Source: JBOGEN01 sp050743265
GTDB taxonomy: Bacteria > Actinomycetota > Actinomycetes > JBOGEN01
Direction of reading: 5' to 3'
DNA: 64,000 nt
Assembly: GCA_050743265.1 (NCBI GenBank)
Contig: JBOGEN010000114.1
Location: 16,778-80,777, forward strand
Made by a program: the position numbers and the translations under genes. Positions 7,812 through 16,404 of this stretch are shown one piece after another. The first letter of the stretch is position 1, and each line of letters starts with the position of its first letter. Below the pieces are notes generated by a model. That model did not search any database. It had not been told where the DNA came from and saw nothing but the letters and a program-made list of their open reading frames with translations.

Positions 7812-9206
7812 GTGGCAGACCAGCCGAGCAAGCCCAGCCCGTCGGGCCGGCCCAGCACGCAGACCATCGACCAGGCCGGCATCGGGTCGGACCCGGCCAC
7901 GCTGCGCCGGGTCGGCATCGCGAGCTTCATCGGTGCACTCGTCGAGTGGTACGACTTCTTCCTCTACGGGCTGGCGTCCGCGCTCATCTTCGGCCCGCTG
8001 TTCTTCCCCGGCGACAGCCCGCTCATCTCCACGCTGAGCTCCTTCGCCACGTTCGCCGTGGGCTTCTTCGCCCGTCCCATCGGCGGGGTGATCTTCGGAC
8101 ACGTAGGCGACCGGGTCGGGCGCAAGAGCGCGCTCGTCGCCACGCTGGTGCTCATGGGGACGGCGACGTTCGCGATCGGGCTGCTGCCCACCGCGGACAC
8201 GCTCGGCTGGTGGGCCGCGCTGCTGCTCGTCCTGCTGCGCGTGCTGCAGGGTGTGGCCGTCGGCGGCGAGTGGGGCGGCGCCGTGCTCATGATGACCGAG
8301 CACGCCCCGGCCCGTCGCCGTGGCCTGTACGGCAGCTGGCCCCAGACCGCGTCCTCGGCGGCGCTGCTGCTCGCGAACGGGCTCCTGGGCGGACTGTCCT
8401 GGTGGCTCGGTGACGCGGCGTTCGAGGCGTGGGGCTGGCGGATCCCGTTCCTGATCAGTGCCCTGCTCGTCGTGGTCGGCCTGGTGATCCGGCTGCGCAT
8501 CCCGGAATCCCCGCAGTTCGAGAGGGTTCGCGACGCGGCGGAGCGCTCCGAGCGCCCCGTCGTCGAGGCGCTCACCACGCAGCAGAAGTCGGTGGCGCTC
8601 GTCATCGGCCTGAGGGTCGCCGAGAACGCGTGCGGCTACCTGATCTCGGTCTTCGCGCTCAGCTACGTCACGGGAGACCTCGGCCTCGCGTCCTCGCTCG
8701 GGCTGCTCGCGAACATGGCCGCGGCCGCGGTGCAGTTCTGCCTCACCCCGCTGTACGGAGCGCTCACCGACCGGGTCGGGCGGCGCCCGGTGTACCTGTT
8801 CGGGGCCGGGCTGCACGCGGTGTTCGCCGTACCGTTCTTCCTGCTGCTGCAGACGGAGAACGTGGTTGCGATCGTCGTGGCCTTCGTCATCGCGTACGCC
8901 GTGGCCAACGGCGCGCTGTTCGCTACGCAGCCCTCGCTGTTCTCCGAGCTGTTCGGCACGTCCGTGCGCTACTCGGGCATCTCGCTCGGCTACCAGTTCT
9001 CGGCGATCTTCGCCGGTGGGCTGGCCCCGTTCATCGCGACCGCGTTGCTCGCGGCCGGCGGAGGCGAGCCCTGGCTCGTCGCCGGGTACTGGGTGCTGCT
9101 GGCCGTCATCACGTTCGGGACCACGCTGGTCACGCCGGAGACACGTCCCGTCCTTCCCGCGAGCACCTCCGCCGAGGCCCGGGCCGCAGCCGCCGGGCGA
9201 GAGTAG
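7812..9206 (+). CDS. MFS transporter, metabolite:H+ symporter (ShiA/ProP-like) type
   Basis: 464 residues with twelve predicted membrane segments. The first segment carries the EWYDFFLYG motif and the 2-3 loop reads GHVGDRVGRKSAL, both marks of the metabolite:H+ symporter branch that includes ShiA, ProP and KgtP. The substrate is unknown. The start is GTG at 7812, five bases after AGGAG, although the frame is open further upstream. It is the first gene of a plus-strand operon with an amidohydrolase four bases downstream, so it probably imports that enzyme's substrate. Confidence 0.9.
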   Translation: MADQPSKPSPSGRPSTQTIDQAGIGSDPATLRRVGIASFIGALVEWYDFFLYGLASALIFGPLFFPGDSPLISTLSSFATFAVGFFARPIGGVIFGHVGDRVGRKSALVATLVLMGTATFAIGLLPTADTLGWWAALLLVLLRVLQGVAVGGEWGGAVLMMTEHAPARRRGLYGSWPQTASSAALLLANGLLGGLSWWLGDAAFEAWGWRIPFLISALLVVVGLVIRLRIPESPQFERVRDAAERSERPVVEALTTQQKSVALVIGLRVAENACGYLISVFALSYVTGDLGLASSLGLLANMAAAAVQFCLTPLYGALTDRVGRRPVYLFGAGLHAVFAVPFFLLLQTENVVAIVVAFVIAYAVANGALFATQPSLFSELFGTSVRYSGISLGYQFSAIFAGGLAPFIATALLAAGGGEPWLVAGYWVLLAVITFGTTLVTPETRPVLPASTSAEARAAAAGRE

Positions 9207-9210
9207 AGGC

Positions 9211-10524
9211 ATGGGCACCCAGGGCTCCAAGGGATCCGAGCGCGGCCACGACGGCGGCTGGGACCTCCTCGTCACCGGCGGCCGGGTGCTCGACCCGGCC
9301 AGCGGGCACGACGCGGTGGCCGATGTCGCGGTCCGCGCGGGCCGCGTCGCCACGGTCGGCCGGGACCTCCCCCGCGACGGCGCACTCCGGGTGTACGAGG
9401 CGACCGGCCGGCTGGTGACGCCCGGCCTGGTCGACCTGCACACGCACGTCTGGCCCGGCGGCACGTACTGGGGCATCGACCCGCACGCGGTCGCCTGGCG
9501 TACCGGGGTGACGACCTGGGTGGACGCAGGCTCGGCGGGCGCATACTCCCTCGACGCGATGCGCCGGCACGTGGTCGACCCGGCGTCGGTCCGGATCCGG
9601 GTGCTGCTCAACGTGTCCGCGATCGGGCTGGTCGGTGAGAGCCACGAGCACCACGTGCTCGACCACGACGACGTCGACCTGGCCACCGCCGCGGTCGCCG
9701 CGCACGGTGACGTCGTGGACGGGATCAAGGTGCGGATGGACGTGCGCACGATCGGCACGCACGGTCTGGAGCCGCTCCGCCGTGCGGTGGCGCTCGCCCG
9801 CCGCGTCGACCGGCCCCTCATGGTGCACCTCGGGTACGCGCCCCCGGACGTCGACGAGATCGTCGCGCTGCTCGACCCCGGCGACGTGCTCACCCACTGC
9901 GCGTCCGGCGTGACCACGGGGATGGTGGACAGGGCAGGCAAAGTGACCGACACGGCACGCGGAGCCGCCGAGGCCGGCATCGTCTTCGACCTCGGGCACG
10001 GCGTGGGCGGGTTCGCCTTCGACGTGGCCGAGGCCCTGTGGGTCGCAGGAGTCGTCCCGATCGTCTCGTCCGACCTGCACGCGCGGTCGGTGCACGGGCC
10101 CGCGTTCGACCTGCCGACGACGATGGCGAAGATGACGGCCGTCGGCATGAGCCTGCCCGAGGTGGTCGCCGCGACGACGTCCCGCCCTGCAGCCGTGCTG
10201 GGCCGAAGGGACGGGACGGGCACGCTCGCCGTGGGCGGCCCGGCCGACATCGCGGTGTTCGACGTCGAGCAGGGCGAGTTCCCTGTGGTGGACGTGCACC
10301 GCGGGCACCGCAACGCCTCCGTACGACTGGAGAACACCGCCACGTTCGTGTCCGGCCGGCTGCTGGCGCCGTGCGCAAGCGAGCCGCCTCCCTCGTGGGT
10401 CCCGCTCTCGGACGCGCAGCGAGAGGCCGAGCGGCACCGGGTCGCGGACCTTCGCGCGGCCGCGGCGCCGCGACTTCATGCCCCCGAGGACTTCGACCAG
10501 CCGTTCGCCAGGCCCGGCAGGTGA
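9211..10524 (+). CDS. Amidohydrolase/deacetylase-family metallohydrolase
   Basis: 437 residues of the amidohydrolase superfamily, closest in layout to EF_0837/AHA_3915-type deacetylases and D-aminoacylases. Metal ligands are visible: the HxH pair in VDLHTHVWPGG, the Lys of DGIKVRMD, His in MVHLGYAPP, and the late Asp of VSSDLHARS. A short composite beta domain flanks the barrel (LLVTGGRVLDPASG at the front, GTLAVGGPADIAVFDV at the back). The likely reaction is hydrolysis of an N-acyl or cyclic amide of an amino-acid-like compound. It starts four bases after the transporter stop, so the two are co-transcribed. Confidence 0.85.
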   Translation: MGTQGSKGSERGHDGGWDLLVTGGRVLDPASGHDAVADVAVRAGRVATVGRDLPRDGALRVYEATGRLVTPGLVDLHTHVWPGGTYWGIDPHAVAWRTGVTTWVDAGSAGAYSLDAMRRHVVDPASVRIRVLLNVSAIGLVGESHEHHVLDHDDVDLATAAVAAHGDVVDGIKVRMDVRTIGTHGLEPLRRAVALARRVDRPLMVHLGYAPPDVDEIVALLDPGDVLTHCASGVTTGMVDRAGKVTDTARGAAEAGIVFDLGHGVGGFAFDVAEALWVAGVVPIVSSDLHARSVHGPAFDLPTTMAKMTAVGMSLPEVVAATTSRPAAVLGRRDGTGTLAVGGPADIAVFDVEQGEFPVVDVHRGHRNASVRLENTATFVSGRLLAPCASEPPPSWVPLSDAQREAERHRVADLRAAAAPRLHAPEDFDQPFARPGR

Positions 10525-10570
10525 TCTGGTTCCCGGCACCGCCGTACGCCGCGACGCCCAGGAGGAGCCG

Positions 10571-11926
10571 TTGACCAGCCCGGATCCGAACCGGGAGCCG
10601 AACCCGGCCGCGCACCAGGCCGAGACCGCCGCTTCGACCCGGTACGCCCCACCGCTCGGCCCGGCCCACCTGCCGCACGGCCCGCTCAACGCGCTGCGGG
10701 CGACCCCCATCGAGGCCCGGGCCTTCCCCGAGACCCCGCTCGCACCCGACGACGTGGCCACCCGCGGCTGGACGCGGGACGACCTCTGGCAGCCGGTGGT
10801 CGTCCTCGACCAGGACGCGATACGGCACAACGTCGAACGGATGGCGTCTTGGTGCGCGACGCGGGGCATGAGCCTCGCCCCGCACGGCAAGACCACGATG
10901 GCCCCGCAGCTGTGGGACCGGCAGCTCGCCGCCGGCGCCTGGGGGGTCACCGCGGCGAACGCGGCCCAGGCCCGGGTGATGCGGCGGTTCGGCGTCCCCC
11001 GCGTGCTCATCGCGAACGAGGTGGTCGATCCGCACGGCCTCGCCTGGCTGGTGGACCAGCTGCAGGCCGAGGACGTCGAGGTGCTGTGCTGCGTCGACAG
11101 CGTCCAGGGGGTGGAGCGGCTCGAGGAGGCCCTCGCGGCGGCAGGTGCCGAGCGTCCGCAGCCGGTGCTCGTCGAGCTGGGCGTCCCCGGCCGGCGTACC
11201 GGGTGCCGCGACGTGGACGACCTGGTCGCGCTGGCCCGCCGGGCGTCGCGCTCGGGGCGGCTGCGGGTCGCCGGGGTCGAGGGGTACGAGGGCGTCCTGC
11301 CACAGGGGCGGGACCTGGACGAGGTCGCCGCGGCCCGGGCGTTCTGCGCCGAGCTCACCCGTGCCGCCGAGCGGTGCGAGCGAGAGGGCCTGCTCGCCGG
11401 TGACGAGCGTGTCGTGAGCGGAGGTGGCAGCGCCTTCTTCGACCTCGTCGCCGACGCCGTCGACGAGATGGCCGACCTGTCGGCACCCGTCCGGCCCGTG
11501 CTGCGCTCGGGCTGCTACCTCACCCACGACCACATGTCGTACGAGCGCAGCTCCCCGTGGCGCTCCTCCTCCGCCACGGACCCCCTGCGTCCCGCGCTCG
11601 TCGCGTACGCCACGGTGCTCTCGGTCCCCGAGCCGGGGCTGGCACTGGCCGGGATGGGCAAGCGGGACGTCCCGTACGACCTGGACATGCCGGTCGTCCT
11701 CGGCGCATACAGGGAGGGCACGAGGACCGACGTCGGCGAGGTCACCGTGACCAAGCTCAACGACCAGCACGCGTTCTGCGCCACTGGTGCACCGCCGGGC
11801 CTGGAGGTCGGGGACGTGCTCGAGATGGGGCTGTCCCACCCGTGCACGACCTTCGACAAGTGGACCATGCTGCCCGTGGTGGACTCGGCGGGCACCGTGG
11901 TCGACGGCGTACGCACGCTGTTCTGA
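10571..11926 (+). CDS. D-serine dehydratase / D-threonine aldolase-like PLP enzyme
   Basis: 451 residues of the fold-type III PLP family (alanine-racemase-like N-domain with a DSD1 C-domain). The PLP lysine is in LAPHGKTTMAP. The C-terminal metal pair is in SHPCTTFDKW (His and Cys), as in zinc-dependent D-serine dehydratase. The start is TTG at 10571 behind GGAGGAG, giving an unusual 70-residue Pro/Ala-rich lead before the barrel. It follows the amidohydrolase by 46 bases. A D-amino acid released by that enzyme could be deaminated or cleaved here, an inference supported by the RidA gene next door. Confidence 0.85.
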   Translation: MTSPDPNREPNPAAHQAETAASTRYAPPLGPAHLPHGPLNALRATPIEARAFPETPLAPDDVATRGWTRDDLWQPVVVLDQDAIRHNVERMASWCATRGMSLAPHGKTTMAPQLWDRQLAAGAWGVTAANAAQARVMRRFGVPRVLIANEVVDPHGLAWLVDQLQAEDVEVLCCVDSVQGVERLEEALAAAGAERPQPVLVELGVPGRRTGCRDVDDLVALARRASRSGRLRVAGVEGYEGVLPQGRDLDEVAAARAFCAELTRAAERCEREGLLAGDERVVSGGGSAFFDLVADAVDEMADLSAPVRPVLRSGCYLTHDHMSYERSSPWRSSSATDPLRPALVAYATVLSVPEPGLALAGMGKRDVPYDLDMPVVLGAYREGTRTDVGEVTVTKLNDQHAFCATGAPPGLEVGDVLEMGLSHPCTTFDKWTMLPVVDSAGTVVDGVRTLF

Positions 11927-12002
11927 CCGGCCCGTGCTGTTTCGACCGGCCAGCCGTCCGGACCGGCCCGGTTCGGACAACCGTCACCGAGGAGGACGCC
12001 CC

Positions 12003-12377
12003 ATGCCCAAGCAGACCGTCTCCACCGGGAATGCCGCGCAGCCCGGCGGCCCGTACTCGCAGGCCGTCGTCGCCGGTGACTTCGTCTACCTCGCCGGCGC
12101 CACCCCGACTCATCCGGACGGCACCCGGGAGACCGGCGACTTCACCGCGCAGGCGCGCGTGACCCTGGACAACCTCGCCGCGGTCGCCGAGGCCGCCGGG
12201 GCGTCCCTCGACCAGGCGGTCCGCGTGGGGGTCTACCTGCGCGACCTCGGCAACTTCCCGGCGCTGAACGAGCTGTTCGCGCAGTACTTCCGCGGCGGTC
12301 CCCCCGCGAGGACGACCATCCCGGTCGACCTCCCCGGTATCGAGATCGAGGTCGACGCAGTGCTCTACCGCGGCTGA
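12003..12377 (+). CDS. RidA-family enamine/imine deaminase
   Basis: 124 residues with the RidA/YjgF/UK114 pattern: PYSQAVVAGDFVYLAG near the start, the RVGVYLRDL segment, and PPARTTIPVDLPG carrying the conserved Arg that binds substrate carboxylate. RidA proteins hydrolyse reactive 2-aminoacrylate-type enamines released by PLP dehydratases. Its place directly after a D-serine-dehydratase-like gene makes that role likely here. The ATG at 12003 follows GAGGAGG. Three GACCGGCC octamers lie in the 76-base gap before it (11925, 11944, 11961). Confidence 0.92.
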   Translation: MPKQTVSTGNAAQPGGPYSQAVVAGDFVYLAGATPTHPDGTRETGDFTAQARVTLDNLAAVAEAAGASLDQAVRVGVYLRDLGNFPALNELFAQYFRGGPPARTTIPVDLPGIEIEVDAVLYRG

Positions 12378-12382
12378 CCTCG

Positions 12383-13270
12383 ATGCGCCGAGCCCACGTC
12401 GCGGTCTCCGCCCTCGTGGCCGTCCTCTGGGGCGTCAACTTCGTCGTCATCGACGTCGGGCTCGAGCACTTCCCACCGCTGCTGTTCGCGACGCTGCGGT
12501 TCGTCCTCGTCGCGTTCCCCGCCGTCCTGTTCGTCGCGAGACCTCCCGTGCGGTGGCGGTGGCTGGCCGCAGTCGGGCTGTTCATGGGCGTGGGCCAGTT
12601 CGGCATGCTCTTCCTCGGGATGCACCTGGGCATGCCGGCGGGACTTGCCTCCCTCGTGCTCCAGGCACAGGCCGTGTTCACCCTGCTGTTCGGCGCCGTC
12701 GTCCTCGGGGAGCGGCTGGGGCGACGCGTCGTCGTCGGCACCCTGCTGGCCTCGGGCGGGATCGCGCTCATCGCGGTGGGCTCGAGCGCAGGAGGCTCGA
12801 GCGCAGGCCCCAGCACGGCCGTACCGCTGGTGGCGATTCTGCTCGTGGTCGCCGCGGCGGCGTCCTGGGGCGCGGCCAACGTGTGTACGCGTCTCGCGCA
12901 GGCGCCCCCCGGCCTGGGCCTCGTGGTCTGGTCGAGCCTCGTCCCCCCACTCCCCCTGGCAGTGCTCTCCGGGATCTTCGAGGGCCCGCACCGCATCGCC
13001 GACGCGCTCGCCGGCGTGGATACCTCGGGTCTGCTGGCGCTGGCCTACGTCGTCGTGGTCGCCTCCCTGTTCTGCTTCGGGGCGTGGACGTCGCTGATCG
13101 GGCGCTACCCCGCCGGCACGGTCGCGCCGTACGCGTTGCTCGTCCCCGTCGCCGGGATGGGGAGCGCGTGGGTTGCTCTCGGTGAGCGGCCGACGGGGAC
13201 GGACCTGCTCGGCGCGGTCGTCGTCCTGCTCGGCCTGCTCCTCGTCACGCGCTCGACCGCGCCGCGGTGA
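12383..13270 (+). CDS. EamA/DMT-family transporter
   Basis: 295 residues with ten predicted membrane segments in two EamA repeats (ALVAVLWGVNFVVIDVGL at the start; the second begins near AAAASWGAANVCTRLA). DMT proteins of this size usually export amino acids or related metabolites. It starts five bases after the RidA stop and closes the operon, so it may remove surplus product. A Gly/Ser-rich loop (SSAGGSSAGP) separates the two halves. Its ribosome site is weak, so translation probably depends on coupling. Confidence 0.88.
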   Translation: MRRAHVAVSALVAVLWGVNFVVIDVGLEHFPPLLFATLRFVLVAFPAVLFVARPPVRWRWLAAVGLFMGVGQFGMLFLGMHLGMPAGLASLVLQAQAVFTLLFGAVVLGERLGRRVVVGTLLASGGIALIAVGSSAGGSSAGPSTAVPLVAILLVVAAAASWGAANVCTRLAQAPPGLGLVVWSSLVPPLPLAVLSGIFEGPHRIADALAGVDTSGLLALAYVVVVASLFCFGAWTSLIGRYPAGTVAPYALLVPVAGMGSAWVALGERPTGTDLLGAVVVLLGLLLVTRSTAPR

Positions 13271-13411
13271 CGGCCCGTCCGTCGCCGTCTCGCGTGCCTC
13301 ACCCCGCGCGCACACCCAAGCGTTGTCTGTGCAGGTCGTCACGCTGTGCACGTCGTCGGCTGCGTCGCGTGTTTACTCCGTCATGACTCGTTGTCGACCT
13401 AGTAAAGACTT

Positions 13412-13429
13412 GGCCGGCTGAGCCCGGCC
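13412..13429 (+). terminator. Hairpin between the EamA gene and the gas-vesicle cluster
   Basis: GGCCGG (13412-13417), loop CTGAGC and CCGGCC (13424-13429) form a six-pair stem followed by a T-rich run (TTCGTTTGCT). This suits an end point for the upstream operon 140 bases after its last stop. The 13271-13513 gap also holds a small GAGGC-AAC-GCCTC hairpin near 13450 and must carry the gas-vesicle promoter, but I cannot place -35/-10 boxes there with confidence. Confidence 0.45.
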
Positions 13430-13513
13430 TTCGTTTGCTGCCCTCCTCTGAGGCAACGCCTCGCAGCCACGGGGAACGTCACGTACTCGACTGGGGGAGG
13501 AGCCGCGCACGAC

Positions 13514-13828
13514 ATGGCTGCGTCCACCAATGGCTCAGGGCGTACACCGGACCGCAAGCGGCGGTACGCCAAGCAGTCTCTCTCCGAGGTCGTGGCACAC
13601 GCCGCGGACCAGTTCTCCGACCTCACGGGGCGTCCAGCACAGAGCGTCACCGGCGTACGGCGGGAGAGCGAGGGCTGGTCGGTGCTCGTCGACGTCGTCG
13701 AGCTCGAGCGCATCCCGGACTCCACGAGCGTGATCGCGACATACCGCGTCGACGTGGACTCCGACGGCGAGCTGTGCGGCTACGAGCGGCTCCGCCGGTA
13801 CAACCGCGGCGCGACGGACCCCGCATGA
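13514..13828 (+). CDS. gvpO: Gas vesicle protein GvpO
   Basis: 104 residues matching the GvpO family: a basic lead (RTPDRKRRYAKQSL), then WSVLVDVVELERIPD and YRVDVDSDGELCGYERL. GvpO is found in actinobacterial and archaeal gas-vesicle clusters and is thought to act in regulation or assembly rather than in the wall. The ATG follows GGGGGAGGAG by about eleven bases. It opens a compact plus-strand cluster and overlaps the next gene by ATGA. Confidence 0.9.
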   Translation: MAASTNGSGRTPDRKRRYAKQSLSEVVAHAADQFSDLTGRPAQSVTGVRRESEGWSVLVDVVELERIPDSTSVIATYRVDVDSDGELCGYERLRRYNRGATDPA

Positions 13829-14250
13829 GCATCAGGCCCACCGAGAACCGCGTCGCCGGACCGCGCCCGGACTCGCTCGCCGACGTGCTCGAGCGGGTGC
13901 TCGACCGCGGCGTCGTCGTCGCCGGGGACATCGTCGTGAACGTGCTCGACATCGAGCTCCTCACGCTCAAGGTGAGGCTGCTGATCGCCTCGGCCGACAC
14001 CGCGAGGGAGATGGGCATCGACTGGTGGACACACGACCCGTTCCTCAACTCCGAGGCCCGCGGCCTCGAGCAGGAGAACGCCGAGCTCAGACAGCGCCTC
14101 GAGGCGCTGGAGCGGGCGATCGGGGACGGCGAGCGTCCGCCTCCCGACAGCGAGGCGGCAGAGGACGCCGAGACCCGCGGCGTCGACACGACCCGAGACA
14201 GCAGCACGACCGAGACAGCCAGCACGCGCGAGACCAGCGAGGAGCGGTGA
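13825..14250 (+). CDS. gvpJ: GvpA-family protein, GvpJ-like
   Basis: 141 residues. The first 75 are the GvpA/GvpJ core (SLADVLERVLDRGVVVAGD, then IELLTLKVRLLIASADTA), the helix-strand-strand-helix fold of gas-vesicle shell proteins. The AREMGIDWWTHDP segment after it is typical of GvpJ rather than GvpA. The tail is an acidic heptad-like stretch (ENAELRQRLEALERAI) followed by low-complexity Ser/Thr/Glu. GvpJ is a minor shell or cap protein. The start overlaps the GvpO stop by ATGA. Confidence 0.85.
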   Translation: MSIRPTENRVAGPRPDSLADVLERVLDRGVVVAGDIVVNVLDIELLTLKVRLLIASADTAREMGIDWWTHDPFLNSEARGLEQENAELRQRLEALERAIGDGERPPPDSEAAEDAETRGVDTTRDSSTTETASTRETSEER

Positions 14251-15284
14251 TGAACGGCCGGCAGCCCGGCGACGGGCCCACCGACCGTCCCCTCGACCGG
14301 GACGAGGCGCTCGCCGCCGCGGTCGACGGGGCGGGTGAGGAGGTGCTCGCCCAGGCGCTCGCGGACGCCCGCGAGCGGGTCCGTCGCGACCTGGCCCAGC
14401 TCCTCACGCCGGCGCTCCTCGACGCGGCGCTCGCCAGCGCCGCCCGCCCCGAGATGCACCGGACGCACCAGGACCCCCCGACCCCGACTCGGGCCACGTA
14501 CGTCTACGCGGTCAGCCGTGCGGACGTCCCCACCCCCACCGTGCTCGGCCTCGACGGCCGGACGCCCGTGGAGACGGTCGCGTACGACGGCGTCGCGCTG
14601 CTCGTGAGCATGATCGACCCGGGCCTCCTCGACGGCATCGCGGACGAGCCGGTCACCGAGACCGGACGCCTCGCGACCCTGGCGCGCCGGCACGACGGGG
14701 TCGTGACCGCAGCGTTCGCGCAGGCGCCGGTGCTCCCGCTGCGGTTCGGCACCGTGCTGCGCGACCGCGTCGCGGCCGAGCAGCTCGTCCGGCAGCGTCA
14801 CGCGCAGCTCGACGGGGAGCTGTCCCGCCTGTCCGGGCACGCAGAGTACGGCGTCCGGGTCGTCGCGAGCGGCGACACGGACGAGCGCGAGGAGGACGCC
14901 GTCCCGGCCAGGACCGCACCGCTGGTGGGGCAGGACGAGTCCGAGGACCGCGGCACCAGCTACCTCGCCCGGCGCCGGCACGAGCTCACCGAGCGCGAGC
15001 AGCGCCGGGAGCGGACGACCGAGGCGCTCGACCGGGCACTCCGTCCGGTCCGTGAGCGGGCAGCGGACTCCGTCGCGGCCGAGCCGGAGCGGTACCGCGA
15101 CGGCGTCGTGCACGAGTCGGCGTACCTCGTGGCCCAGGCGCGGGCCGAGACCTTCCAGTCGGCGGTCACCCGCGCGGCGACGGACCTGCGGACGGTCGGC
15201 CTCGACATCGAGCTGGCCGGCCCCTGGCCCCCGTACACGTTCGCCCGGATCTCGCTGCAGGCGGAGGCGACGGATGGCGCGTGA
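14250..15284 (+). CDS. GvpL/GvpF-family protein with N-terminal extension
   Basis: 344 residues. The GvpL/F domain begins near residue 85 (ATYVYAVSRADVP), and VLPLRFGTVLRDR is the family core motif. GvpF/L proteins line the inner side of the growing vesicle or chaperone GvpA. The first 80 residues form a helical, charged extension (EEVLAQALADARERVRRD) not normal for the family, and a charged linker splits the domain near residue 215. The start ATG is interlocked with the previous stop (TGATG). Confidence 0.85.
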   Translation: MNGRQPGDGPTDRPLDRDEALAAAVDGAGEEVLAQALADARERVRRDLAQLLTPALLDAALASAARPEMHRTHQDPPTPTRATYVYAVSRADVPTPTVLGLDGRTPVETVAYDGVALLVSMIDPGLLDGIADEPVTETGRLATLARRHDGVVTAAFAQAPVLPLRFGTVLRDRVAAEQLVRQRHAQLDGELSRLSGHAEYGVRVVASGDTDEREEDAVPARTAPLVGQDESEDRGTSYLARRRHELTEREQRRERTTEALDRALRPVRERAADSVAAEPERYRDGVVHESAYLVAQARAETFQSAVTRAATDLRTVGLDIELAGPWPPYTFARISLQAEATDGA

Positions 15285-15582
15285 CACCGCACCTGTGACC
15301 GCGGGCGGGCTCGTCGACCTGCTCGACCGTGTCGTCGGACGCGGCGCGGTCGTCACCGGCGACCTGCTCGTCTGCCTCGCCGGGATCGACCTGCTCCGAG
15401 TCGACCTGCGCCTGCTGCTCGTCTCCGTGGACACGGCCCTCGAAGCGACCGTGGACGGCGCGGTGAGCAGCGGAAGGCGCCGGGGCGTGAGCAGCGCCGT
15501 GACCGCTCCGCTGGACCACGACCACGACACCGACGCGGGGGGCCTCACGAACAGGGCGCCCGCACCGCGGGAGGCGCCATGA
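15274..15582 (+). CDS. Short GvpA-like protein (GvpS/GvpM-type)
   Basis: 102 residues, of which about 60 form a GvpA-like core (LVDLLDRVVGRGAVVTGD, then IDLLRVDLRLLLVSVDTA). The tail is short and His/Asp-rich. Streptomyces clusters carry an equivalent second small GvpA homologue called GvpS; halophiles call the comparable protein GvpM. The ATG lies 11 bases inside the end of the GvpL/F gene. It probably serves as a minor shell or nucleation component. Confidence 0.8.
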   Translation: MARDTAPVTAGGLVDLLDRVVGRGAVVTGDLLVCLAGIDLLRVDLRLLLVSVDTALEATVDGAVSSGRRRGVSSAVTAPLDHDHDTDAGGLTNRAPAPREAP

Positions 15583-15923
15583 CCGCCCTGCCCGGGGACG
15601 CCGCACGCACCGTGTGGCGTGTGGACGCCGACCCCGAGGACATCGGCCAGGGTCTCGCTCGTCTCGTCCTCGCCCTGCTGGAGATCGTGCGCGAGTTGCT
15701 CGAGCGCCAGGCCGTACGACGCGTCGAGGCAGGCTCGCTCACCCCCGAGGAGGTCGAACGGCTGGGCCGGGCCCTGATCTCGCTGAAGGACGGGCTCGCC
15801 GCGCTCCGCGAGCACTTCGCGGTCTCGCCGCACGACGACCTCGACCTCCCCCGGGACCTGCTCGACTCGCTCGTCGAGGGCGAGCCATCCCCCGACATGG
15901 ACCCCGCCCGCAAGGAGGCATGA
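15579..15923 (+). CDS. gvpK: Gas vesicle protein GvpK
   Basis: 114 residues with the GvpK pattern: [20 protein letters not shown], then [20 protein letters not shown]. GvpK is a small helical protein required for vesicle formation in many hosts, although its molecular task is not settled. The start overlaps the preceding gene by ATGA, and the next gene starts one base after its stop. Confidence 0.93.
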   Translation: MTALPGDAARTVWRVDADPEDIGQGLARLVLALLEIVRELLERQAVRRVEAGSLTPEEVERLGRALISLKDGLAALREHFAVSPHDDLDLPRDLLDSLVEGEPSPDMDPARKEA

Positions 15924-15924
15924 C

Positions 15925-16404
15925 ATGACCGTCGCCAGCCACGGCGTGAGCCGAGCACCCCGGCCGAGCAGCCTCGCGGACGTCCTCGAGGTCGTGTTGG
16001 ACAAGGGCATCGTGATCGACGCGTACGTCCGCGTGGCGGTCGTGGGCATCGAGCTGCTGACGATCGACGCCCGGATCGTCATCGCGAGCGTCGACACGTA
16101 CCTGCGCTTCGCCGAGGCGGTCAACCGGCTGGACCTGCACCCGACCCAGCAGGTGGACGGTCTGCCGGGAATGATCAACGAGCTGCGCGAGGGAGGGGCC
16201 GAGCAGAAGACCCGCGGTGCGCTCAGCGGGGCGAAGGAGACGGCCAAGGAGGTCATCGGCGCCGTCCGCGACGACGACGAGGACGACGACCGCGACGAGG
16301 ACGACGACCGCGACCGGCGGAGACGCGAGCCCGCCCCGTCCCGTGGGTCCCGGCGGGCACCAGCGTCGCGTCGTGCCCGCCCCCGTCGAGGTGAGGACTG
16401 GTGA
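15925..16404 (+). CDS. gvpA: Gas vesicle structural protein GvpA
   Basis: 159 residues. The first 75 are canonical GvpA ([49 protein letters not shown]), the rib-forming shell protein. It is much longer than the roughly 70-residue GvpA of cyanobacteria: the tail first turns acidic ([15 protein letters not shown]) and then very basic (Arg/Ser/Pro), ending in RPRRGEDW. Such a charged tail would sit on a wall surface. GvpA lies sixth here, not at the front of the operon. Confidence 0.92.
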   Translation: MTVASHGVSRAPRPSSLADVLEVVLDKGIVIDAYVRVAVVGIELLTIDARIVIASVDTYLRFAEAVNRLDLHPTQQVDGLPGMINELREGGAEQKTRGALSGAKETAKEVIGAVRDDDEDDDRDEDDDRDRRRREPAPSRGSRRAPASRRARPRRGEDW

